Of a DNA stretch of 21,591 nucleotides, positions 14,702 to 21,591 are shown one piece after another; positions within the stretch are counted from its first letter, which is position 1; the number at the start of each line of letters is the position of its first letter. The stretch is from a bacterium (GTDB lineage Bacteria; Babelota; Babeliae; Babelales; CAIQNR01). Where the stretch lies: contig CANNBR010000008.1 of NCBI GenBank assembly GCA_947502805.1, positions 1-21,591 of the forward strand, written 5' to 3'. A program made the position numbers and the translations under genes. The notes beneath the pieces are model-generated. The model did not search any database and had not been told where the DNA came from. It was given only the letters and a program-made list of their open reading frames with translations.

Positions 14702-14773
14702 TTAAAAAGGAGGTTGTACAAGAACGATTGCAATAACAAATAAAAATAAAGAAGACATCAATTTTGAGATCAT
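14702..14773 (-). CDS. Hydrophobic micropeptide B (23 aa)
   Basis: The frame encodes 23 residues, beginning MISKLMSSLFLF and ending IVLVQPPF. This is a polar start followed by one continuous hydrophobic segment long enough to span a membrane. GGAG sits 7 nt before the ATG. It closely resembles peptide A, 23 nt upstream on the same strand: both start M[LI]SK, contain a Val/Ile/Leu/Ala core and end QPP plus a hydrophobic residue. Similarity of two adjacent ORFs with their own ribosome binding sites argues that they are translated. Size and composition recall type I toxins and other single-TM small proteins, but I recognise no family. Whether it is a toxin, regulator peptide or signal is unknown. 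Confidence 0.55.
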   Translation of the reverse strand: MISKLMSSLFLFVIAIVLVQPPF

Positions 14774-14796
14774 TTTGTTTCTCCGAGTTTTTGAAA

Positions 14797-14874
14797 TTAA
14801 ACAGGCGGTTGTATAATGAGTAACGCTACGATAAACGAAAGTTTTGTTACGTAAGATACAAATTTTGACAACAT
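14797..14874 (-). CDS. Hydrophobic micropeptide A (25 aa)
   Basis: The frame encodes 25 residues, beginning MLSKFVSYVTKLSFIV and ending LLIIQPPV. AGGAG (14883-14887) lies 8 nt before the ATG, and a strong minus-strand promoter is at 14922-14950. The N-terminal part (1-12) is amphipathic with two lysines; 13-21 is strongly hydrophobic. It is the first gene of a two-gene unit with the similar peptide B. Its first codons overlap the probable plus-strand promoter of the membrane regulator at 15018, so the two transcription units are physically interlocked. No antisense antitoxin RNA is obvious, although transcription from the plus-strand promoter would begin beside its ribosome binding site. Confidence 0.58.
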   Translation of the reverse strand: MLSKFVSYVTKLSFIVALLIIQPPV

Positions 14875-14892
14875 CTTTGTGACTCCTAAATT
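14865..14892 (+). promoter_or_regulatory. Possible promoter of the membrane pseudo-NtrC gene
   Basis: TTGACA (14865-14870) is a perfect -35. The best -10 at 16 bp is TAAATT (14887-14892), with TATATA a few bases further on. It would give a leader of about 115 nt to ATG 15018. It lies over the ribosome binding site and first codons of micropeptide A on the other strand. Confidence 0.4.
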
Positions 14893-14921
14893 ATATATAT
14901 TTTAAAACTAAAACGCCGTTC

Positions 14922-14950
14922 AGTATAAGGTAAGAAAGCGCCAATGACAA
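14922..14950 (-). promoter_or_regulatory. Promoter of the micropeptide unit
   Basis: On the minus strand TTGTCA (14945-14950) and TATACT (14922-14927) are separated by exactly 17 bp; both hexamers match consensus in 5 of 6 positions. The predicted start lies near 14915, giving a leader of about 40 nt before micropeptide A. Confidence 0.65.
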
Positions 14951-15017
14951 CAGGTTTTTTGAATATTTTTATTTTTAGATCTAAATTTTTGTTACTTCTA
15001 GTACAACAGGAAAAAGT

Positions 15018-17747
15018 ATGATGTTGTTAAACTTCTTACAAGCATTCAACAACATCATAAGTAATCATTCTTTTCTTCTTGCAGTACAATCAACTGCTTG
15101 TTTATTCAAGGTTGTTCTTTTTTATTTTTTTATTTTACGCATTATAAAAACAAAACGAGTTCCTGTTGTTTGGTACTATCTCATCATCGTTTTGCTCACA
15201 TCCGCATTGGAAGATTTTGCATGGGTAGCATCACTTACAGGAAAAGTCTTTGTAATAAACTCAGAAGCCATACTTCTTTTTGTACGTATTGGCTGGGCTG
15301 CTAATATCGTAACCTATCAAGCACTTTCCTTATTTATTGAAAATTTTACTCAAAAACAATCCCGCATCATGTGGTATCAATATATTTTTATACCCATTAG
15401 TGCCCTATTTTTCTTTTATTTTCTCTATCAACCTTTTTCAGCACATTCACTTGCAACAACCTCATTTGAAAACACTATGCGCGAATATCAATCGATTTTT
15501 GCACTTCTTGTTCTCATGCCACTCACCGTTATTGTTGCCATTCATTCATTACAAAAAGCGCTTATCCCAAGAATTTTGCATCATCAATTAAAAGTTGTCA
15601 TTCAGTTTTTATTAGCACCTCATTTAATTGCAAACCTTTGTCAGGTCTATCCATTTAGTTTTATAATTGGCAGCCTTGCAAACAATCTTGCCGCAGTTAG
15701 TGTTTCAGGAATATTTCTCACCCTCGCACTCTATTACTGCATTCAAAAAATTGTAGGGTTACGTTTTTTAAATATTCACAGCCATGTCCATGAACATAAT
15801 TCATACAAGTTTAACTTTGTGCATGATTTTAAAAATACGCTTGAAGATCTCGGAAATGTCTCAAGCGCCCGAGAAATAAAACTTATTGTGCAACATTTTT
15901 TTAATAGAGCATTTGCTATACCGACAGGATCAACAACTATCTATGTACGCAGCTTGCATCACACACTCAACGCTGAACTTGATCAGCCAACCATCTCTCA
16001 ACAAGAAATAGCTCTTGAAAATTTTATAGGAACAACAAGCATTAATTCAAATGCAATAACTGAAGCTCTCGATTCGCTCAAATCATCCTCTATCTTTATT
16101 AGAGATGAAATCGAATACAACAACTTTTATGAACAAACAGAAACACGCACTATCATTTTAAATTTCCTCGATGCCATTAACGCGGATATTTTTCTCCCTA
16201 TCTACGAAGATGGACGAGTTATAGCTTCAATAGTTATAGAACGTGATTCCCGTTCAAAAAAGCTTTATACCAACATCGAGCGTGATGAAATGCTCGTATT
16301 TGCAAGCTATCTTTCAAAAATCATTAATCTTTTACAAAATAGAAACCTCAATGAGTTACTCAAACAACGTAAAGAAATTATTGAAGAGCTCTATCTTAAA
16401 CACCAAGAAATTAACCAATACAAAGAAAGTATTCGCTCATTTTTACGCACCAATAAAGAAAATAGTTTTGGTATTCTTTTTTATAAAAACAGAAAATTTA
16501 GTTTTGGTAATAAAAATGGTTCTGAAATCATTACCGTAAACCCAAACACCCAAGAAGGTGACCTGCTTGTTAAAACATTACGCAACCTAGTGCGCCAGGT
16601 TGAACTCTACAAAACAACCCAAACAATTATTGCCCATGATGCAATCGGAAAAAAACTCGTCATTACAGGGCTACCTCATCCTGAATCAAGTGGTGTTATT
16701 ATAACCGTTCACTATCCAGAAATCTCTGATGTTATAAAACAGCTGATTGATAAAGTTAAAAATCCTTCAAACTGGGATTATCTGCTTTACCTTGAAACTA
16801 CGCAATCAGGAAAGCTTATCAATGACCTTATTCCTGGCACAGGAGAGGTAATAATCAATTTTAAAATTGAACTATTAAAGCTTGCGCTTACCAAAAAAGC
16901 ACTGTTGCTTGAATTGCCAAATGAAGATCTCTTACCAACCGTTGAACTTGTTCATCACATCAGTCTTCGAGAAACACTTTACACTCTTGAAATACAATCA
17001 CCTGCAACTGGTTCTGATATCCCTATAAAACTTTTTGGTATCAACCAGATTTTTGGATCATCAACGGTACAGCCTTTGCTTGAACGGCTGAATAAAAATG
17101 GAACTCTCTTTATTAAAAACGTTCATTTTCTTGATAAAGAAACTCAGGAAATTCTTGCCGAATTTATTCGTTACGGCTTCTATCGCGTTTTTAAAAGTGA
17201 TAAAAAAATACAATCTGATGTTCGTGTTATTTGCTCAACTAATCAAAACCTTTCACAGCTGGTACAAAAAGGTATTTTTTCCAACGCTTTACTTAATGAA
17301 CTTTCAAAGTCATCGCTTTCATTTCCTTCAGTAATGACCCTTCCTCAAGAAGAGCTTGAAGAACTCTTACTCGGCTTTAGCCAACAAGCACTGGCAACAC
17401 AGACACCACAAGAACATAAACTTCTTTCTTTAAGCGAAAAGGAAAAGGAGAGAATCATTAATCAAAAACCAATCAGCTTGCATGAACTAAAAGAACGAGT
17501 GCAAAACATCTTGATCAATAAAACAAAGAAAAACGAGTCGCTCTACGATGTTCAATTTGACCCCGCTTACAACATCTCCGATCCTAAATTAATTGAAGCA
17601 TCTCGCCTTGGCAAGCATGCGCTCAAGGATCCAAAAATTATGGCCCTTTTGTGGGATAAGTTTAAAAATCAAAACAAAATCGCCCTCTTTCTTGGAGTGA
17701 ATCGCTCATCGGTCAATCGACGTTGCAAAGATTACGGATTACTGTAA
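15018..17747 (+). CDS. Membrane sensor fused to a degenerate NtrC-type AAA+ domain and Fis HTH
   Basis: A 909-aa protein. Residues about 19-247 hold roughly six or seven hydrophobic membrane segments. A GAF-like domain (about 275-438, INADIFLPIYEDGRVIASIVIERD), a coiled coil (about 440-475) and a region of unclear fold (about 480-575) follow. Residues about 600-775 align with the sigma-54 activator AAA+ domain: LVHHISLRETLYTLEI, LFG (672-674), NGTLFIKN (694-701), VRVICSTNQ (735-743). The catalytic parts are gone: LELPNEDL (631-638) replaces Walker A, INQIFG (675-680) the GAFTGA loop, FIKN the Walker B Asp-Glu, and arginine fingers are absent. The C terminus (about 872-909, NQNKIALFLGVNRSSVNRRCKDYGLL-type sequence) is an intact Fis-like helix-turn-helix. 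This suggests a membrane-bound DNA-binding regulator that cannot hydrolyse ATP; ligand and targets are unknown. AGGA precedes ATG 15018. Confidence 0.85.
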   Translation: MMLLNFLQAFNNIISNHSFLLAVQSTACLFKVVLFYFFILRIIKTKRVPVVWYYLIIVLLTSALEDFAWVASLTGKVFVINSEAILLFVRIGWAANIVTYQALSLFIENFTQKQSRIMWYQYIFIPISALFFFYFLYQPFSAHSLATTSFENTMREYQSIFALLVLMPLTVIVAIHSLQKALIPRILHHQLKVVIQFLLAPHLIANLCQVYPFSFIIGSLANNLAAVSVSGIFLTLALYYCIQKIVGLRFLNIHSHVHEHNSYKFNFVHDFKNTLEDLGNVSSAREIKLIVQHFFNRAFAIPTGSTTIYVRSLHHTLNAELDQPTISQQEIALENFIGTTSINSNAITEALDSLKSSSIFIRDEIEYNNFYEQTETRTIILNFLDAINADIFLPIYEDGRVIASIVIERDSRSKKLYTNIERDEMLVFASYLSKIINLLQNRNLNELLKQRKEIIEELYLKHQEINQYKESIRSFLRTNKENSFGILFYKNRKFSFGNKNGSEIITVNPNTQEGDLLVKTLRNLVRQVELYKTTQTIIAHDAIGKKLVITGLPHPESSGVIITVHYPEISDVIKQLIDKVKNPSNWDYLLYLETTQSGKLINDLIPGTGEVIINFKIELLKLALTKKALLLELPNEDLLPTVELVHHISLRETLYTLEIQSPATGSDIPIKLFGINQIFGSSTVQPLLERLNKNGTLFIKNVHFLDKETQEILAEFIRYGFYRVFKSDKKIQSDVRVICSTNQNLSQLVQKGIFSNALLNELSKSSLSFPSVMTLPQEELEELLLGFSQQALATQTPQEHKLLSLSEKEKERIINQKPISLHELKERVQNILINKTKKNESLYDVQFDPAYNISDPKLIEASRLGKHALKDPKIMALLWDKFKNQNKIALFLGVNRSSVNRRCKDYGLL

Positions 17748-17806
17748 AATGTATCTCAGTCAAGCTAAATAGATTAGAAACAAATCAAAAATTGAAAGTT
17801 TTCGTT

Positions 17807-18520
17807 ATGAAAAAAAGTCTTGTAGTGTCATTGTTATTGATCACCTGTTTTTTGCAGGCTGATGAGCCAACAAATGATCCTTATGAAAATGCTCCTCGAC
17901 TCTCCAGCCCTGATAACGATTGTGGTATTGAAGTAAACGGTGAGTGGAGAGATTACAAAGACATCGTCACAACAGAAGATTTCGGAAACTGTCTGAGCAG
18001 AACGTACGATCTAGAGCTTTTCAAAGATCTAGAAAAACGTTTTCAAGCAGTCGGCCTTCATATTTATTCTGCACGACTGTGCGGCAAAACTCCCCTGCAA
18101 CAAGTTATGAAGTTTTACGAAGAAGACATTGCTACCGGAAAAATATCAAAAGAACAAGCAGATGCCCTCTTTGACTATATTCTCTCCCAGATGACCACTA
18201 ACGAACTTAATGAATGCGTAGAAACAGCTTATGCAAAGGGCATTTATTATGGAACACACGCTGCTTTTGCTGCTATGCACTCTGCTACGTGCCTAAAAAA
18301 GATTGCTGCAAGACCTGATTTTGATCCTTCAAATTTCTTTTCTTCACGCGTTGAAATTCACCATCGATTTGAAAGGTGGCAACCGTTTTGGAGCCTCACT
18401 CCTCAAGGATGTGTAGAAATACTTATCTGGCGTAATAATTCATTTTACAAGTATCATCGCAATCCAGAATTGTTAATTAAAACACTTAAAGATACATTTC
18501 CAAATCAATTCTCTCAATAA
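17807..18520 (+). CDS. Exported protein of unknown function
   Basis: I set the start at ATG 17807 because the 237-aa product then opens with a signal peptide (MKKSLVVSLLLITCFLQA). The longer frame from 17723 overlaps the upstream gene and has no ribosome binding site. The mature part has several cysteines (in DCGIEV, GNC, ARLCGK, NECVE, ATCLKK, GCVE). Two helical stretches recall degenerate ankyrin repeats: CGKTPLQQVMKFYEED and YYGTHAAFAAMHSATCLKKI. The match is too weak to name. It lies 59 nt downstream of the pseudo-NtrC gene in the same direction and ends at a clear terminator, so it may share that transcript. The ribosome binding site is weak. Confidence 0.78.
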   Translation: MKKSLVVSLLLITCFLQADEPTNDPYENAPRLSSPDNDCGIEVNGEWRDYKDIVTTEDFGNCLSRTYDLELFKDLEKRFQAVGLHIYSARLCGKTPLQQVMKFYEEDIATGKISKEQADALFDYILSQMTTNELNECVETAYAKGIYYGTHAAFAAMHSATCLKKIAARPDFDPSNFFSSRVEIHHRFERWQPFWSLTPQGCVEILIWRNNSFYKYHRNPELLIKTLKDTFPNQFSQ

Positions 18521-18536
18521 CTTTCCCCACTATTTT

Positions 18537-18561
18537 AGGGCCGCTTCGTGTGGCCCTTTTT
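18537..18561 (+). terminator. Rho-independent terminator
   Basis: AGGGCC (18537-18542) pairs with GGCCCT (18552-18557) around a loop containing TTCG and is followed by a T-run. It lies 17 nt after the stop of the 17807 gene and probably ends the unit starting at 15018. Confidence 0.88.
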
Positions 18562-18589
18562 CATGCTTAAAATTGCGCTTTAAACATGA
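18561..18589. repeat. 11-bp imperfect inverted repeat
   Basis: TCATGCTTAAA (18561-18571) and TTTAAACATGA (18579-18589) pair with one mismatch around ATTGCGC. It abuts the terminator. Its role is unknown; it could be a second stop or an operator for the recombinase gene. Confidence 0.4.
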
Positions 18590-18649
18590 ATGCGTTACCC
18601 TTTTTATTTCTTTAAAATTTACACGAAGCTAAGGACTCCTTGTATGTAC

Positions 18650-18684
18650 CAAAGATTCCCTTACCGCTTCACTGGGAATGACAC
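18650..18684 (+). repeat. Dispersed stem-loop repeat, minimal variant
   Basis: CAAAGATTCCCTTACCG followed by CTTCACTGGGAATGACAC matches 2616-2658 apart from an 8-9 nt deletion in the hairpin tip. It lies directly upstream of the recombinase ribosome binding site. Confidence 0.7.
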
Positions 18685-18723
18685 TAAAAAAAATAACGCG
18701 GAATCCCGAGGAGAATGAAGAGT

Positions 18724-19656
18724 ATGCTCTTTCAAGAATTTCAAACACAGGTAACCGATTTTTTAACGTACATCGATGTTGAACGCAACTTGAGTAAAAA
18801 CACTCAACGCTCCTACGAAAGCGACTTCAGTTTATTCTCAGACTTTTGGGATCGCATCAACAAGCAAGAACCCGAGCCACTTGCCATTCGCCCCGCCATT
18901 GAACGTTATTTTGTGATGCTCTATCACAAGAAAATTGATAAAAGTTCTATTGCTCGGAAAATATCCTGCTTTAAATCGTTTGAACGTTTTCTGCAATCAA
19001 CCGGAAAAAACTTAGAACTTAAACTCAAGCGCCCACACATCGATAAAAAACTACCAACCTATTTGAGCATCGATGAAATTTTCTACCTGCTTGATACTGT
19101 CACCGAAAAAGAACTCCCTTCAAAACGCCCGGTACGCGACAAAGCGATTTTCGAACTTCTGTATGCAACCGGCATGCGGTGTTCAGAACTCTGCAACATT
19201 ACGTTCAAAGATTTAGACCTTGAAAACAAACTCATTCGCATCATGGCAAAAGGAAGAAAAGAGCGGATGGTTCTTTTTGGAGGAAAAGCACAGGAACGAA
19301 TAAAAAACTACCTTGAAAAAGAACGTCCAAACCCTTCTGATAACAAAGAACATCTGTTTGTAAACTACCGCAATGAAGCGCTCACTCCACGCTCTATCCA
19401 ACGAATCATTCAGATGTTTCGCATGTTTTTAAAAGGGAAAAAGAATATTACTCCCCATAAACTACGTCATTCTTTTGCAACACACCTTTTAAATCAAGGA
19501 GTTGATTTACGAGTTGTCCAGGAACTACTGGGCCATCAATCTCTTTCAAGCACCGAGAAGTATACCCACGTCACCCAACAGGAACTTGCTTTAATGTGCC
19601 AAACAAATCATCCGCTTTCTTCAATGGGATCGAAAAAAGTGAAGGTTAATGAATAA
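18724..19656 (+). CDS. Xer-type tyrosine recombinase
   Basis: Site-specific recombinase of the XerC/XerD family, which resolves chromosome dimers at a dif site. ATG 18724 is preferred over ATG 18715, because AGGAG (18709-18713) is 10 nt from the former but only 1 nt from the latter. In the resulting 310-aa protein the N-terminal SAM-like core-binding domain (about 1-100, with NLSKNTQRSYESDF) is followed by the catalytic domain. All active-site residues are present: Arg152 (TGMRCSEL), Lys176 (AKGRKE), His245 and Arg248 (HKLRHSFATHLL), His271 (LGHQSLSST) and Tyr280 (EKYTHV). The sequence does not let me choose between XerC and XerD. It overlaps mrdA by 8 bp, an unusual but coherent link between chromosome resolution and wall growth. 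No phage or integron genes adjoin it, so it is probably the housekeeping enzyme. Confidence 0.93.
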   Translation: MLFQEFQTQVTDFLTYIDVERNLSKNTQRSYESDFSLFSDFWDRINKQEPEPLAIRPAIERYFVMLYHKKIDKSSIARKISCFKSFERFLQSTGKNLELKLKRPHIDKKLPTYLSIDEIFYLLDTVTEKELPSKRPVRDKAIFELLYATGMRCSELCNITFKDLDLENKLIRIMAKGRKERMVLFGGKAQERIKNYLEKERPNPSDNKEHLFVNYRNEALTPRSIQRIIQMFRMFLKGKKNITPHKLRHSFATHLLNQGVDLRVVQELLGHQSLSSTEKYTHVTQQELALMCQTNHPLSSMGSKKVKVNE

Positions 19657-21448
19657 ATCAGCTGCCACATCGTTCGATCTCAAAATTTACATTTATGGCA
19701 TTGCCATGATATTTGCATGCAGTATTTTAGTTGGACGGCTTTTTCATCTTCAGGTGAGATTGGGGAACGCCTTTGCCACCAAAAGCAAACGTAACTTTAC
19801 TCGTTATGAACAGACAATTTCTTTGCGAGGAAACATTCTTGATTGTTCTGGTACTATCCTTGCAACCAACCGTCCTGTTACCGATTTATATTGGCAGGGA
19901 ACAGGGGCCAAACGGCTCACCTCTGAACATCTTGTACAACTTACACAGCTCACCCAGATACTTGGCATCCCTCCTTTTGAAAACTACGATGAGCTCAATC
20001 GAACAGAACGCTATTTACGAAAAACTCCCTTAGCTACCGATATTTCTTTTGAACAATTAAGTAAAATTGTTGAACTATTTCCTGATGAATCAAACGTTAA
20101 ACTTGTTACCCATTTCAAACGTTTTTACCCTTATCAATCGATGGCAAGTCATATCCTTGGCTACATTGCCTACATCGACAAATCCTGCGAAGGCAAAATA
20201 GGTATCGAAAAAATATTTGAAGAAATATTACGCGGTAAAGAAGGCTCAATAATGCGGATCATAAATTCTATTGGTGCACACCTTGCTGAATATGAAATAG
20301 AAAAAACACTCCAAGGAAAACACATTAGCACTACCCTTGATCTTTCGTTGCAAAAACTTGCTGAAGAAGTATTCCCTCCAGGCATTTCTGGTTGTTTTAT
20401 TTTAATGGACCCTGCAACAGGAGCTCTTAAAGTATGCCTTTCTCGGCCAAGCTTTGATCCTAATATTTTTACTGCGCCCATTTCGTGTGCAACGTGGGAC
20501 GCTCTTCAAGAACATCAACCATTTTTAAATCGCATCTCTTCTGCCGCCTATCCCATTGGGTCCACCTTTAAATTAATCACCGTAAGCGCTGCTTTAGAAA
20601 CTGGGATCATCGAACAACATTCAGCTTGGAACTGTCTCGGATCTACAACCTTTGCAGGTAGAAAGTACCACTGCGTACGCAAAGAGGGGCATGGTCTTTT
20701 AACCACCAAATTAGCGATGGCCCATTCTTGTAATATTCCTTTTTTTGAAATTGGGAAAAAAATAGATATGGATGTTATCACAAACTATGCAAACATTTTT
20801 GGCCTTGGCCGTATCACAGGTTCATTATTCCCCGAAGCTACCGGCTTAGTACCTTCCCGTGCCTGGAAACGCAAAGTTAAACATGAACGCTGGTGGACCG
20901 GAGAAACCCTTTCTGCCATGATCGGACAAACTTTTTTACTTGCCACACCTCTACAAATTACTCGTATGGTAGCCGCAATCCAAACTGGATTTTTAGTTAC
21001 ACCACGCATTATGGAAAGCACTCCGATTATGTGCGAACCTCTAAAAATCAAATTAGAAACACGCCATTTTTTACAAAAATCAATGCATGCTTCCGTCACC
21101 AAAGGGACTGCTCGCTGGCTTGACCGCCTTCACAACAAAGATTTTATTATCCACGCAAAAACGAGTACTGCACAAACTAGTAGCCTTGATAAACTTAAAG
21201 ACGGTGCTGAATTTTTAGAACACAGCTGGCTTGCAAGCAACTTTACCTACAAAAACCATCCTCCACTTACCATGGTCATTCTCACTGAAAAGACAGGCCG
21301 CACAGGTATCCCTCCTAGGATTGCGTATAACTTCCTAAAAGGTTATAAAACCATCATGGATACAAAAAAACCTGATCCTCTGCCAGAACCAAAAGAACTA
21401 GAAATAGCTGAAGAGATCCCCGCCCAAGAGGAATTTCTTCAAGATTAA
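19649..21448 (+). CDS. mrdA: Penicillin-binding protein 2 (elongation transpeptidase)
   Basis: Class B PBP that cross-links peptidoglycan during cell elongation. The 599-aa product has a single N-terminal membrane anchor (about 12-32) and a dimerisation region with RGNILDCSGTILATN (60-74). The transpeptidase domain follows: STFK (Ser305, Lys308), SCN (360-362) and KTS (504-506). The third motif has Ser where Gly is usual (KTG/KSG). DPATGALKVCLSRPSFDPNIF and the WWTGETLSAMIGQ...ATPLQ block are typical of MrdA rather than FtsI. The C-terminal tail is Pro/Glu-rich. Its start overlaps the recombinase stop (ATGAATAA), indicating coupled translation. rodA is not seen in the remaining sequence. Confidence 0.92.
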   Translation: MNKSAATSFDLKIYIYGIAMIFACSILVGRLFHLQVRLGNAFATKSKRNFTRYEQTISLRGNILDCSGTILATNRPVTDLYWQGTGAKRLTSEHLVQLTQLTQILGIPPFENYDELNRTERYLRKTPLATDISFEQLSKIVELFPDESNVKLVTHFKRFYPYQSMASHILGYIAYIDKSCEGKIGIEKIFEEILRGKEGSIMRIINSIGAHLAEYEIEKTLQGKHISTTLDLSLQKLAEEVFPPGISGCFILMDPATGALKVCLSRPSFDPNIFTAPISCATWDALQEHQPFLNRISSAAYPIGSTFKLITVSAALETGIIEQHSAWNCLGSTTFAGRKYHCVRKEGHGLLTTKLAMAHSCNIPFFEIGKKIDMDVITNYANIFGLGRITGSLFPEATGLVPSRAWKRKVKHERWWTGETLSAMIGQTFLLATPLQITRMVAAIQTGFLVTPRIMESTPIMCEPLKIKLETRHFLQKSMHASVTKGTARWLDRLHNKDFIIHAKTSTAQTSSLDKLKDGAEFLEHSWLASNFTYKNHPPLTMVILTEKTGRTGIPPRIAYNFLKGYKTIMDTKKPDPLPEPKELEIAEEIPAQEEFLQD

Positions 21449-21480
21449 GAACCTTTATTCTTTCAATAACTTAGCCTTCT

Positions 21481-21591
21481 AGTGCGCTCTGCGCGCGGCA
21501 CCAAACGGGATACTTGCCTATCCCTTTGGAATCTAGGGCACAAACCTGCGGTTCGATCGCTTTTAACGGCACAAACTCGACCCAGTTCCTG
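21481..21591 (-). repeat. Partial copy of the GC-rich composite hairpin repeat, cut by the window end
   Basis: The reverse complement of 21481-21510 aligns with 2826-2856. The hairpin CCAAA-c-GGGATA (21501-21512) with TATCCCTTTGG (21519-21529) is the counterpart of the CCAAAGGGG/CCCCTTTGG stem at 2808-2835. A GATC...AGGTTTGTGCC stretch beyond it recalls the segment at 2751-2770. No gene is visible here. Confidence 0.55.

Noticed and set aside
18724..19656. Integrase of an integrated element
   Set aside because: No attachment-site duplication, phage or conjugation genes adjoin it, and it is translationally coupled to mrdA. A housekeeping Xer recombinase is more likely.

Overview
This is a 21.6 kb chromosomal window from a bacterium with moderately low GC and a compact gene layout. 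It carries mostly single-copy core genes for translation, RNA modification, protein folding, redox and cell-wall synthesis. Interspersed are secreted or membrane proteins of no recognised family and small palindromic repeats. Several traits suggest a reduced-genome, host-associated lineage, possibly Candidatus Dependentiae (TM6) or a similar group: a plastid-like MnmA, a ThrRS without its TGS domain, scattered r-protein/translation operons, a Lys/Ala/Pro-repeat histone-H1-like protein, and several signal-peptide proteins of unknown function. That placement is an inference from gene content; no 16S rRNA gene is present to test it.

Layout. 1-175: a copy of a dispersed hairpin repeat. 176-1234 (minus): mnmA. 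1454-2260: secreted coiled-coil protein with a paired hydrophobic segment, followed by a terminator. 2390-3076: no convincing gene, but a cluster of palindromic repeats. 3077-6001: argS, tsf and frr. 6078-6249: tRNA-Lys(CUU) and tRNA-Leu(UAG), running straight into tig and trxB (6270-8530). 8602-9269: rpmH, rnpA and yidD. 9335-10480: exported protein of unknown function, tail-to-tail with a PIN-PhoH ATPase (minus, 10451-11968). 12163-13890: thrS. 14070-14387: histone-H1-like protein with a strong terminator.

14424-15017 looks empty by ordinary gene finding. On the minus strand I read a good promoter and two tandem, similar 25- and 23-codon hydrophobic peptide ORFs, each with its own ribosome binding site. 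A foldable RNA with a GNRA tetraloop and a U-rich tail follows. Facing away from this unit is a 909-aa membrane protein (15018-17747). It has a multi-TM sensor, a GAF-like domain, a coiled coil, an NtrC-type AAA+ domain that has lost its Walker A, Walker B and GAFTGA elements, and an intact Fis-type helix-turn-helix. A secreted protein (17807-18520) follows it. I consider this micropeptide/pseudo-NtrC neighbourhood the best candidate for an undescribed system; its function is unknown.

18724-21448: a Xer tyrosine recombinase overlaps mrdA (PBP2) by 8 bp. The window ends inside another copy of the hairpin repeat that also occurs at 2.7-2.9 kb. Where promoters can be seen, the -10 box is often TAYACT (TATACT or TACACT), with 16-17 bp spacing or an extended TGn element.
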